Notes: generated from the sequence alone by a model not told the origin. Positions 1 to 6,281 are shown, counted from the first letter of the stretch. The stretch is 6,509 nt of DNA from Solobacterium sp. (GCA_017543025.1 JAFYGX010000216.1:1-6509); one strand, 5' to 3'. Translations and numbers: made by a program.

Positions 1-33
1 ATTCAGTTTTGAGGGAGCAATCCTTCGCAAAGA

Positions 34-147
34 TCTGGTGACGATACCGGAGTGGTCACACCTGTTCCCATCCCGAACACAGAAGTTAAGCACTCCAGGG
101 CCAAAAATAGCTATGCCCGCCATAGTGAATCGAGGTCGTTGTCGGTT
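34..147 (+). rRNA. rrf: 5S ribosomal RNA
   Basis: This is the 5S rRNA of the large ribosomal subunit. The universally conserved core is present: GGTCACACCTGTTCCCATCC followed by CGAACACAGAAGTTAAGC. The terminal helix I forms between about 35-44 and 136-145, with several G-U pairs. A second hairpin, CTATG (111-115) with CATAG (121-125), forms the variable arm, so the molecule appears intact. The 33 bases before it resemble a 23S-5S spacer, and a strong terminator starts seven bases after it, so this is probably the last gene of a 16S-23S-5S operon. The exact ends are uncertain by a few bases. Confidence 0.96.
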
Positions 148-153
148 CTCTCT

Positions 154-180
154 ACAGCTGCTCTGGCAGCTGTTTTTTTT
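154..180 (+). terminator. rRNA operon terminator
   Basis: An intrinsic terminator. The 8-bp stem ACAGCTGC (154-161) pairs with GCAGCTGT (166-173) around a TCTG loop and runs directly into a T tract ending at 180. It lies just after the 5S gene and should end the rRNA transcript. Confidence 0.93.
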
Positions 181-222
181 CGTTTCTTGGCTTTGGCGGC
201 AAAGCATTAACAAGGGAGAATC

Positions 223-255
223 ATGCAAACGAATATAACCGCACACTTCGCATAA
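223..255 (+). CDS. Possible 10-residue leader-like ORF
   Basis: A very short frame encoding MQTNITAHFA, ending in TAA. It is preceded by a good ribosome binding site (AAGGGAG, 212-218, four bases before the ATG) and followed five bases later by a hairpin terminator. I do not recognise the peptide. It sits between the rRNA terminator and the end of treR, and no convincing promoter lies upstream. It could be a chance match, a remnant of a lost gene, or a tiny expressed peptide. It has no run of identical codons that would suggest classical amino-acid attenuation. Confidence 0.2.
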   Translation: MQTNITAHFA

Positions 256-259
256 AGAG

Positions 260-293
260 AAACCAGCAGAAACCTTCATCCTGCTGGTTTTTT
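260..293. terminator. Bidirectional terminator between the rRNA operon and treR
   Basis: A 10-bp perfect stem, AAACCAGCAG (260-269) with CTGCTGGTTT (281-290), has an 11-base loop. On the plus strand it ends in six Ts (288-293). On the minus strand the stem is followed by TTTCTCTTTA, a usable T-rich tail, about 100 bp after the treR stop. It therefore separates two converging transcription units: the rRNA side and treR. Confidence 0.85.
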
Positions 294-392
294 GTTGGTC
301 TTCGTTTTTCTGCCTTAAGCCATAGCTGTTTTAAGAATCCTGATCCGCAAATGTGAAGCGAGCTGAACAGTATGCGTATCTCTGCGTTAATC

Positions 393-1124
393 TCAGGTGA
401 TGTGCTGACGGACAGCAGATTCGATAAAGCATACCTGATCCGGTACATGGCGGGATTGGGTGTATTCAAACATGACACCCCGCGAATTGAATACCTGTCC
501 GCTGACAACCAGAACGAAGTCAAGACCATGCAGATCAAGGTGCTTACGGTCCGGATCTGTCGCTTTTTCTGCGGTGACGCGTCGCTTGCTGGTAGTGATG
601 TTCATGCCGAGTTCAGTTTCCAGATAGGTGTAAATTGATTTTGCGGCAATCTCTTCTGTAAGCCCGCTGGCTTCCGAACAGAGGAACCAGTTTTCGTCGA
701 GAATGATCGCTTTCTTTTTGATCCGGCGCAGACGTTCAATATGGAAGAGTTCTGTCCCTGCATCAAAACCGCTCATCATGCTGAGGGGGTTGTCAGCTTT
801 AATTGTTTCAAATGTTATTACTTCGGTCGTAAAGGAAAGACCGTTGCGTTCAGCGGCTTCGGAAAAACTTTCGATACCGCCTATCGAGAAGAGAGATTTT
901 CCGCTGTCATTGCGGTAGATTACTTCAACACCGCGGCCATGCTGGGGAAGAAGATAACCTTCGGATGTAAGCAGGCTGAGTGCGCGGCGCACCGTGTTGC
1001 GGGAACAGCTGAAGCGGGCAGCGTATGCGTTTTCCGAAGGCAGAAAATCACCGAATGAATGTGTACCATCTTCAATCTCGCGTTTGATTCTGCGATAAAT
1101 CGGTTCATATCTGGAAGTTGGCAT
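393..1124 (-). CDS. treR: GntR/UTRA-family trehalose operon repressor TreR
   Basis: A 243-residue transcription factor with an N-terminal winged helix-turn-helix of the GntR family at about residues 5-70. The signature residues are LPSENAYAARF, then SRNTVRRALSLL and the wing PQHGRGVEV. A UTRA ligand-binding domain follows at about 88-240. The length matches Firmicute TreR proteins (about 240 residues). The start is supported by GAAAGGA (1134-1140) nine bases before the ATG; the stop is TGA. The gene is divergent from treP and treC, which is the main reason for calling it TreR rather than another HutC-type regulator. In known TreR proteins trehalose-6-phosphate relieves repression; that is assumed here. 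The 141-bp region it shares with treP carries repeated palindromic sites, consistent with control of the operon and of itself. Confidence 0.9.
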   Translation of the reverse strand: MPTSRYEPIYRRIKREIEDGTHSFGDFLPSENAYAARFSCSRNTVRRALSLLTSEGYLLPQHGRGVEVIYRNDSGKSLFSIGGIESFSEAAERNGLSFTTEVITFETIKADNPLSMMSGFDAGTELFHIERLRRIKKKAIILDENWFLCSEASGLTEEIAAKSIYTYLETELGMNITTSKRRVTAEKATDPDRKHLDLHGLDFVLVVSGQVFNSRGVMFEYTQSRHVPDQVCFIESAVRQHIT

Positions 1125-1156
1125 AATCGTTTATCCTTTCTGTAATTATAGGTTAC

Positions 1157-1185
1157 ATTAAAAACATGTTCAGACAAATATGCAA
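1157..1185 (-). promoter_or_regulatory. Predicted treR promoter
   Basis: On the minus strand a weak -35 element TTGCAT (1185-1180) is separated by 17 bp from a -10 element TTTAAT (1162-1157). Transcription would begin near 1150, leaving room for the treR ribosome binding site. One ACATGT-containing repeat (1164-1180) fills the spacer, so TreR bound there could repress its own gene. This is an inference from motif matching. Confidence 0.45.
1164..1180 (+). promoter_or_regulatory. Candidate TreR site, copy 1
   Basis: ACATGTTCAGACAAATA matches 12 of 17 positions of the copy at 1236-1252. It includes the local palindrome AACATGTT (1163-1170). It lies within the predicted treR promoter. The weakest of the three copies. 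Confidence 0.45.
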
Positions 1186-1192
1186 TTACTGA

Positions 1193-1221
1193 TTGACATG
1201 TATAAACAAGTTGATAATAAT
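1193..1221 (+). promoter_or_regulatory. Predicted treP-treC promoter
   Basis: A consensus -35 element TTGACA (1193-1198) is followed, after exactly 17 bp, by AATAAT (1216-1221), one mismatch from the consensus -10. Transcription would start about 1228-1230, immediately before the perfect palindrome at 1231-1246. The -35 is overlapped by a candidate operator repeat. I saw no convincing catabolite-response (cre) element nearby. Confidence 0.75.
1196..1212 (+). promoter_or_regulatory. Candidate TreR site, copy 2
   Basis: ACATGTATAAACAAGTT agrees with the copy at 1236-1252 in 14 of 17 positions, with all three differences in the central three bases. It covers the end of the -35 element and part of the spacer of the treP promoter. 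Protein bound here would block RNA polymerase. Confidence 0.5.
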
Positions 1222-1230
1222 ATAAATGCA

Positions 1231-1252
1231 TTCAAACATGTTTGAACAAGTT
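1231..1252 (+). promoter_or_regulatory. Candidate main tre operator (perfect palindrome plus repeat copy 3)
   Basis: TTCAAACATGTTTGAA (1231-1246) is a perfect 16-bp inverted repeat. It also contains most of the third repeat, ACATGT-TTG-AACAAGTT (1236-1252). It sits between the predicted start of transcription and the treP ribosome binding site, a usual place for a repressor operator. Its sequence differs from the TTGTATATACAA type described for Bacillus subtilis TreR, so the assignment rests on position and symmetry. Confidence 0.7.
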
Positions 1253-1265
1253 AAGGGGTTAAATT

Positions 1266-3179
1266 ATGGGAAAGTTTACAGATGATGCCGCAAAACTGCT
1301 GGAATATGTTGGCGGCAAGGAAAACATCAGCGCAATCACTCACTGTGTCACAAGAATGCGTTTCGTTCTTGTTGATCCGAAGATTGCAGACATCAGAAAA
1401 ATTGAATCTATTCCGTCTGTGAAAGGCACCTTTACACAGGCAGGTCAGTTTCAGGTCATTATCGGAAATGAAGTAGCAGACTTCTACAAGGACTTCACGG
1501 AGATTGCCGGCATAGAAGGGGTCTCCAAAGATGCGCTTAAGAGTGCCGCAAAGGGAAACCAGACACCGATTCAGAAAGCAATGTCTAACATTGCGGAGAT
1601 CTTTGCGCCGCTTATTCCTGCAATTATCTGCGGAGGTCTCATTCTTGGCTTCCGTAATATTCTGGAGACTGCAGTCGTTCTGCAGGAAGGAACGTTCCTT
1701 GCAGGTCTGGACAAGTTCCTCTGGATCATCGGTGAAGCGGTATTTCATATCGGAATTCCGGTTGGCATCTGCTGGTCCGTCATGCGAAAGATGGGCGGGA
1801 CACCGATCCTTGGCGTTGTTCTTGGTCTCACGCTGATCTCCGGGCAGCTGGTAAATGCGTATGGGGTAGCAGGCATGGCACCGGACGCATGGGCTCCGAA
1901 CTATGTCTGGAACTTCGGCTTTGCAAGCTTCCGTATGATCGGCTATCAGGCACAGGTTATTCCGGCGATTCTGGCAGCGTTCACTCTTGCCTATCTCGAA
2001 CGCTTCTTCAAGCGGATTGTCCCGCAGGTCGTGCAGATGATCCTCGTTCCGTTCTGCTCCCTTCTGCTAGCAGTTATGGCCGCTCACTTTGTGCTGGGGC
2101 CGATCGGGTGGAAGATCGGTGAAGTGGTTTCTTCCTTTGTCATGGCAGGCATCTCCGGAAATCTGAGAGTTCTCTTCGGAGCGGTATTCGGTTTCTTCTA
2201 TGCACCGCTTGTTATCACAGGTCTTCATCACATGTCCAATGCGATTGACCTGCAGCTGATCAATACTACAGGCGGTACAATGCTCTGGCCGATGATTGCT
2301 CTCTCCAATATTGCACAGGGGTCTGCAGTGGCCGGAATGTCCTATCTGCAGCGCAAAAACGTAAGGGCACAGGAAGTGAATTATCCGTCCATGATCTCCT
2401 GCTGGCTGGGTGTTACAGAGCCTGCGATGTTCGGCATCAACCTGAAGTATCAGTGGCCTTTCTACTGCGCAATGATCGGCTCCTGCATCGCTGCAGTCAT
2501 CTCCACGATGTTCGGAGTAACGGCAGCTTCGATTGGTGTCGGCGGTCTGCCTGGCATTATCTCGATCTTCCCGCAGTACATGGGAATCTTCGCTGTGGCA
2601 ATGCTGGTGGCACTGGTTGTGCCGTTTGTTCTGACGATCATGATTGGCCGCAACAAAATCAATCCGGCAACCGGCGAACTCTATGAAGAGGAAGATAAGG
2701 AAGATCCGGCGGCACGGTATACCGTTGAGCAGAAGAATGAAACATTCGCTTCTCCGGTCAGCGGAAAGGTGATACCGGTCAGCGAAGTAGAAGATCAGGT
2801 ATTTGCGTCCAGAGCAATGGGTGACGGCATTGCGATCGAACCGGAAGACGGAAAATTTCTGGCACCGTTCTCCGGAGAAATCACAGTCGCCTTCCCGACG
2901 GGACATGCATATGGCATCCGCACGGCAGCCGGCAGGGAAGTGCTGGTACACATCGGCATGGATACTGTTGAGCTTCAGGGCAAGGGTTTCCATCCGGCAG
3001 TGAAGCAGGGTGATATTGTCCGTCAGGGGGATCTGCTGGTCACTGTGGATCTTGACTATGTCCGCTCCCAGGGCAAGCAGATAGTAAGCCCGGTGATCTT
3101 CACCGACGGCTCAAAGGTGGAAGTGCTGAAAACCGGCAGTGTAAAAGCAGGAGAACACGGTATCATTAATCTGAACTGA
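1266..3179 (+). CDS. treP: Trehalose-type PTS permease, fused EIIBCA
   Basis: A 637-residue inner-membrane sugar transporter of the PTS glucose/sucrose/trehalose superfamily. It should import trehalose and phosphorylate it to trehalose-6-phosphate. The order is IIB (about 1-85; phospho-cysteine C27 in THCVTRMRF), then membrane IIC (about 105-462; ITGLHH at 317-322, GVTEPAMFG at 382-390), an acidic linker (464-490) and a glucose-type IIA (about 492-637). The IIA has H547 (GHAYG) and the phosphorylated H562 in VHIGMDTVEL, spaced as in E. coli IIAGlc H75/H90. All residues needed for phosphotransfer from HPr are therefore present in one chain. B. subtilis TreP lacks the IIA part (about 470 residues). 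The start follows AAGGGG (1253-1258) by seven bases. Sugar specificity rests on similarity to TreP and on the treC and treR neighbours. Confidence 0.93.
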   Translation: MGKFTDDAAKLLEYVGGKENISAITHCVTRMRFVLVDPKIADIRKIESIPSVKGTFTQAGQFQVIIGNEVADFYKDFTEIAGIEGVSKDALKSAAKGNQTPIQKAMSNIAEIFAPLIPAIICGGLILGFRNILETAVVLQEGTFLAGLDKFLWIIGEAVFHIGIPVGICWSVMRKMGGTPILGVVLGLTLISGQLVNAYGVAGMAPDAWAPNYVWNFGFASFRMIGYQAQVIPAILAAFTLAYLERFFKRIVPQVVQMILVPFCSLLLAVMAAHFVLGPIGWKIGEVVSSFVMAGISGNLRVLFGAVFGFFYAPLVITGLHHMSNAIDLQLINTTGGTMLWPMIALSNIAQGSAVAGMSYLQRKNVRAQEVNYPSMISCWLGVTEPAMFGINLKYQWPFYCAMIGSCIAAVISTMFGVTAASIGVGGLPGIISIFPQYMGIFAVAMLVALVVPFVLTIMIGRNKINPATGELYEEEDKEDPAARYTVEQKNETFASPVSGKVIPVSEVEDQVFASRAMGDGIAIEPEDGKFLAPFSGEITVAFPTGHAYGIRTAAGREVLVHIGMDTVELQGKGFHPAVKQGDIVRQGDLLVTVDLDYVRSQGKQIVSPVIFTDGSKVEVLKTGSVKAGEHGIINLN

Positions 3180-3183
3180 GGAG
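3178..3183 (+). promoter_or_regulatory. treC ribosome binding site overlapping the treP stop
   Basis: GAGGAG begins inside the treP TGA stop codon and lies five bases before the treC ATG. Ribosomes finishing treP would be in place to start treC, so the two products are probably made together by translational coupling. Confidence 0.8.
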
Positions 3184-3188
3184 CAGCT

Positions 3189-4832
3189 ATGAGTAAATTC
3201 GATAAAATTGTTTATCAGATTTATCCGAAATCATTTCAGGATTCCAACCATGACGGCTGGGGAGATATCCGCGGTGTCATTCAGCGCCTGGATTACCTTC
3301 AGGAACTGGGAATCAATTATATCTGGTTTAATCCGATGACCGTTTCTCCTCAGCGTGACAACGGATACGATGTGGCAGACTACCGCTCCTTTGATCCGCG
3401 CTACGGGACAATGGAAGACTTTGAAGAGCTCGTCAGGGAAGCGAAGAAGCGCGGTATCGACATCATGTTTGACATGGTATTCAACCATACCTCTATCGAA
3501 CATGAGTGGTTTCAGAGAGCACTGAAAGGTGAAGAGAAGTATAAGAACTACTACATCTGGAAAAAAGGAAAGGGACCGGGAATACCGCCCAACAACTGGC
3601 AATCCAAATTTGCCGGCAGTGCATGGGAATATGTCGAACAGTTTGATGAATACTATCTGCATCTGTTCGATGTTTCCCAGGCCGACCTGGACTGGACGAA
3701 TCCGGATGTGCGGAAAGAGTGCGCAGATATTGTCAACTACTGGCGTGCAAAGGGCGTGCACGGGTTCCGCTTTGATGTAATCAATCTTATAAGCAAAGCA
3801 TCCTTTCAGGATGATGAAAACAATTATGACGGACGTCAGTATTATACCGACGGCCCGCATGAACATGAATATCTCCGGGAACTGAACCGGGCAAGTTTCG
3901 GGCAGGACGCAGAGCATCTGACCGTCGGGGAAATGAGCTCCACAACGATAGAAAACTGCATCCGTTACTCGGGCAATACGGCGGAAGAGCTCGATATGGT
4001 ATTCTCCTTCCATCATCTGAAGGTTGACTATAAGAACAAGATGAAGTGGGAGCTTCAGGAACCTGACTTCATGGAGCTGAAACACCTGCTGAATGAATGG
4101 CAGATGCGCATGCAGGAGAATGACGCATGGAATGCGCTGTTCTGGAACTGCCATGATCAGCCGAGATCTGTATCACGCTTCGGTAATGACCGGGAATACC
4201 GGAAAGAAAGTGCAAAGATGCTTGCCGCAGCGCTGCATATGATGCGCGGCACGCCGTATATCTATCAGGGCGAAGAGTTCGGCATGACAAATGCGTACTT
4301 TACGGATATTCAGGACTATGCCGATGTCGAAAGCAGAAATATTCATGAGGTGCTGATCCGGCAGGGAATGAACGAAGAGGAAGTACTTCATATTCTGCAG
4401 GAACGTTCCCGTGACAATGCGCGTACACCGATGCAGTGGGATGACAGCGAAAACAACGGCTTCACAGACGGCGCTCCGTGGCTCCGCATGTCCATGCGGG
4501 CAACTGAGATCAATGCAATGAGAGACCGGGAAGACAGTGAATCGATCTTTCGGTTTTATCAGAAACTGATCGAATTCCGCAAAACGATGAATGTGGTGCA
4601 GACCGGACTGTTCCGCCCGCTGCTGGAAGATCATCCGAAGATATTCGCCTATGCAAGAGATCTTGGCAGAGAGCATCTGATCTGTCTGAATAACTTCTTT
4701 GCGGAAGAGACAACCGCGGAGCTTGATCTTACCGGCTGGGAAGTACTTCTGTCCAATTACAGTGATGCGGCTCCGAAGAAAAACATCACCCTGCATCCGT
4801 ATGAAACGATTATTTTCTGTCGAAACGACTGA
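3189..4832 (+). CDS. treC: Trehalose-6-phosphate hydrolase (GH13)
   Basis: A 547-residue cytoplasmic enzyme that hydrolyses trehalose-6-phosphate to glucose and glucose-6-phosphate. No signal peptide is visible. The GH13 alpha-amylase signatures are all present: VYQIYPKSFQD near the N-terminus, DMVFNH (95-100), GFRFDV with nucleophile D196, VGEMSS with acid/base E248, and HDQPR with D323. HHLKVDY is a feature shared with E. coli TreC, and similarity runs along the full length (E. coli TreC is 551 residues), including PPNNW, YTDGP, GTPYIYQGEE and SRDNSRTPMQW-like stretches. A small beta domain closes the C-terminus from about 465. Region IV reads NCHDQPR where the family usually has NHD; the catalytic residues are kept. 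It is 9 bp after treP. B. subtilis calls the equivalent gene treA. A general oligo-1,6-glucosidase is the less likely alternative. Confidence 0.94.
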   Translation: MSKFDKIVYQIYPKSFQDSNHDGWGDIRGVIQRLDYLQELGINYIWFNPMTVSPQRDNGYDVADYRSFDPRYGTMEDFEELVREAKKRGIDIMFDMVFNHTSIEHEWFQRALKGEEKYKNYYIWKKGKGPGIPPNNWQSKFAGSAWEYVEQFDEYYLHLFDVSQADLDWTNPDVRKECADIVNYWRAKGVHGFRFDVINLISKASFQDDENNYDGRQYYTDGPHEHEYLRELNRASFGQDAEHLTVGEMSSTTIENCIRYSGNTAEELDMVFSFHHLKVDYKNKMKWELQEPDFMELKHLLNEWQMRMQENDAWNALFWNCHDQPRSVSRFGNDREYRKESAKMLAAALHMMRGTPYIYQGEEFGMTNAYFTDIQDYADVESRNIHEVLIRQGMNEEEVLHILQERSRDNARTPMQWDDSENNGFTDGAPWLRMSMRATEINAMRDREDSESIFRFYQKLIEFRKTMNVVQTGLFRPLLEDHPKIFAYARDLGREHLICLNNFFAEETTAELDLTGWEVLLSNYSDAAPKKNITLHPYETIIFCRND

Positions 4833-4845
4833 AATATTTCAGAAG

Positions 4846-4869
4846 ACCCGGAGAAAACCTCCGGGTTTT
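4846..4869 (+). terminator. tre operon terminator
   Basis: An 8-bp stem ACCCGGAG (4846-4853) pairs with CTCCGGGT (4859-4866) around an AAAAC loop, followed by only four Ts before a C. It lies 14 bp after the treC stop. The stem is strong but the T tract is short, so some read-through is possible. Confidence 0.85.
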
Positions 4870-5047
4870 CGTATGACGTGCAATCAGTTTCTGCAGCGCC
4901 TTCTTTATCTGTTCTGATCAGAACCGGAGGCCGGAACAGGAGTTGTATTGTAAATTTCCCGGGCGCTGATCAATCCGCAGTCATTCGTATTCAGACAGTC
5001 TGATAATGCAGAATAACGGTTTCAATGGTCAGACAACTGCTTTGTGT
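4870..5047. other. Palindrome-rich intergenic block
   Basis: No gene is clearly supported here. The block contains a perfect 14-bp palindrome GTTCTGATCAGAAC (4911-4924), the nested repeats CCGG-AGG-CCGG (4924-4934), CCCGGG (4958-4963), a second CTGATCA (4966-4972), and the inverted repeat TCAGAC-A-GTCTGA (4991-5003). One minus-strand frame is open for 38 codons (5021-4905), but it has no ATG and no ribosome binding site. Confidence 0.5.
4991..5003. repeat. Inverted repeat upstream of the acyltransferase promoter
   Basis: TCAGAC-A-GTCTGA is a perfect 6-bp inverted repeat around one base. Its left part, TCAGACA, recurs at 5029-5035 next to the predicted promoter. The arrangement would suit a dimeric regulator, but no regulator gene for it is in view. 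Confidence 0.35.
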
Positions 5048-5053
5048 TAGAAT
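5026..5053 (+). promoter_or_regulatory. Predicted promoter of the acyltransferase gene
   Basis: An extended -10 element, TGT then TAGAAT (5045-5053), is the best promoter-like signal before the gene. A poor -35, TGGTCA (5026-5031), lies 16 bp upstream of it. Transcription would start near 5060 and give a leader of about 60 bases. Confidence 0.5.
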
Positions 5054-5090
5054 AAATGAAGTTTTGAAAGAATAAAAGAATCCCTTGATT

Positions 5091-5106
5091 TATCCGTAAT
5101 CGGATA
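5091..5106 (+). promoter_or_regulatory. Hairpin touching the ribosome binding site of the acyltransferase gene
   Basis: TATCCG (5091-5096) and CGGATA (5101-5106) form a perfect inverted repeat around TAAT. The ribosome binding site AGAAAGG (5106-5112) starts at its last base. As RNA it could form a small 6-bp hairpin that influences ribosome access; as DNA it could be a protein site. Confidence 0.35.
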
Positions 5107-5118
5107 GAAAGGCTGAAT

Positions 5119-6261
5119 ATGTCAGAAAACAGAAAAAAGCTTTCAAAAAATAACTTCGTGGAATTGCTCAGATTTGTCCTTTGCCTGGTGATTTTTGTTC
5201 ACCATTCCGGTATGCTTAGGCCAAGTGATGTACAGCTGTTTCCGCTTGGAGCCCTGTGTGCAGACATTTTTTTTGTTCTCACCGGTTATTTTACAATACT
5301 GCATGTGATCAGACAGCCGCAGGATGGTGAGGCGCACAGGAAACCATTTCTGTATGCGATAAAATACACTTACAATAAGCTTGCGAGAGTATTCCCGTAT
5401 TCCTTATCCGGAACCATGATTGCATATGCGATTGAGATTCTGATGAGACGCTTGTCCGGGCAGGGAATCGGTCCTGTTTCACGTCTTCTGTCTGATTTTT
5501 ACAATCTCTTTCTGGAGATATTCTATCTCGGACTTACAGGACTCGTGAAGCTGGATCAGAGTCTGTCTAATCTGCGCAATGCGCCGATGTGGTATCTTTC
5601 TGCACTGATGTTTGCGCTGCCGGCAGTTGTCTGGCTTGGATTGCGCTTCAGCAGAAAAATCGCAGTTCCTCTGTTCATTGGCATTCCGCTTGTAATCTGG
5701 TATATCCTGATCAGTAATTTTTCTTCGATTACACCCTGGGGATCCTTTATCTGGGGGATCAACGTGGGTATTCTTCGCGGGCTTGCGGATATTATGATCG
5801 GCGGAACGCTCTGCTTTGCGGTGGACTGGTTCAAACGGATGCAGGATGAAAAAGAAACCGGCATTCAACCGAATATTATCTTAACGGTTCTGGAATTTGC
5901 GCTGTATTCTTTTCTGTTTTACGATACCGTTGTCGTTCATTTCGGATACAGACAGATACTTCCGTTTTATCTGTTTGCGGCCGGGCTGTTCTTTACGTTC
6001 AGCGGATTGTCTTATACTTCACTGTTTCAGAGCAGAGTGGCAGTTCATCTCGGTTCGATCAGTATGCCGATTTACTGTGTACACTGGGGTATTTACAAAT
6101 GGGTTGCGAATCTGAAGCCGATTTTTGAAGACAGATATCATATTACAGTCAATTATCGTGCTGCGATTCTTCTGTCATTTGTCCTGAGCTTCATCTGTGC
6201 TGAAATTCTCCTGTATCTGATTAATTACCTCACAGCAAGGAAAAAAAGAAAAACTTCATAA
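5119..6261 (+). CDS. Acyltransferase-3 family integral membrane protein
   Basis: A 380-residue polytopic membrane protein of the acyltransferase-3 (OafA/YrhL-like) family. The family moves acyl groups, often acetyl, onto exported or surface sugars such as O-antigen, capsule or peptidoglycan. Family marks are the first membrane helix with R18 and H28/H29 in LLRFVLCLVIFVHHS, then GALCADIFFVLTGYF (44-58), KLARVFPY (87-94), APMWYLSALMFALP (155-168) and the C-terminal LGSISMPIYCVHWGIY (311-326). I estimate about ten membrane segments; the tail is basic (ARKKRKTS). No attached SGNH hydrolase domain is present, and the length suits the single-domain form. The start follows AGAAAGG by six bases. The gene stands alone between its own promoter and terminator. 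The acceptor cannot be deduced, since no glycan-synthesis gene is adjacent. Confidence 0.82.
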   Translation: MSENRKKLSKNNFVELLRFVLCLVIFVHHSGMLRPSDVQLFPLGALCADIFFVLTGYFTILHVIRQPQDGEAHRKPFLYAIKYTYNKLARVFPYSLSGTMIAYAIEILMRRLSGQGIGPVSRLLSDFYNLFLEIFYLGLTGLVKLDQSLSNLRNAPMWYLSALMFALPAVVWLGLRFSRKIAVPLFIGIPLVIWYILISNFSSITPWGSFIWGINVGILRGLADIMIGGTLCFAVDWFKRMQDEKETGIQPNIILTVLEFALYSFLFYDTVVVHFGYRQILPFYLFAAGLFFTFSGLSYTSLFQSRVAVHLGSISMPIYCVHWGIYKWVANLKPIFEDRYHITVNYRAAILLSFVLSFICAEILLYLINYLTARKKRKTS

Positions 6262-6281
6262 TATCTTCTGCCAGAGAGAAA

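Noticed and set aside
38..238. Plus-strand frame over the 5S gene
   Set aside because: It is a translation of the rRNA and its terminator (the run of Phe codons is the T tract).
221..538. Minus-strand frame of 105 codons overlapping the end of treR
   Set aside because: It overlaps the treR coding end in another frame and runs through the bidirectional terminator, which explains its CWF/NQQ-like residues.
1122..1136. Possible cre-like element around CATAATCGTTTATCC
   Set aside because: Only the central CG region resembles the CcpA consensus; the required flanking TG and CA are missing, so catabolite control is not supported here.
1145..1150. Perfect TATAAT on the minus strand before treR
   Set aside because: Transcription from it would start near 1138, inside the treR ribosome binding site (1134-1140). 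TTTAAT at 1162-1157 is better placed.
2067..2993. Open frame of 308 codons on the minus strand inside treP
   Set aside because: It lies fully antisense to a permease with unmistakable domains. Its translation is rich in Cys, His and Arg without any family pattern, typical of a shadow frame.
3231..4154. Open frame of 307 codons on the minus strand inside treC
   Set aside because: Antisense to the GH13 enzyme, no ribosome binding site logic and no recognisable motif; a shadow of the codon pattern.
4173..4796. Minus-strand frame of 207 codons in the 3' part of treC
   Set aside because: Same reason: it overlaps conserved GH13 sequence entirely and shows no domain of its own.
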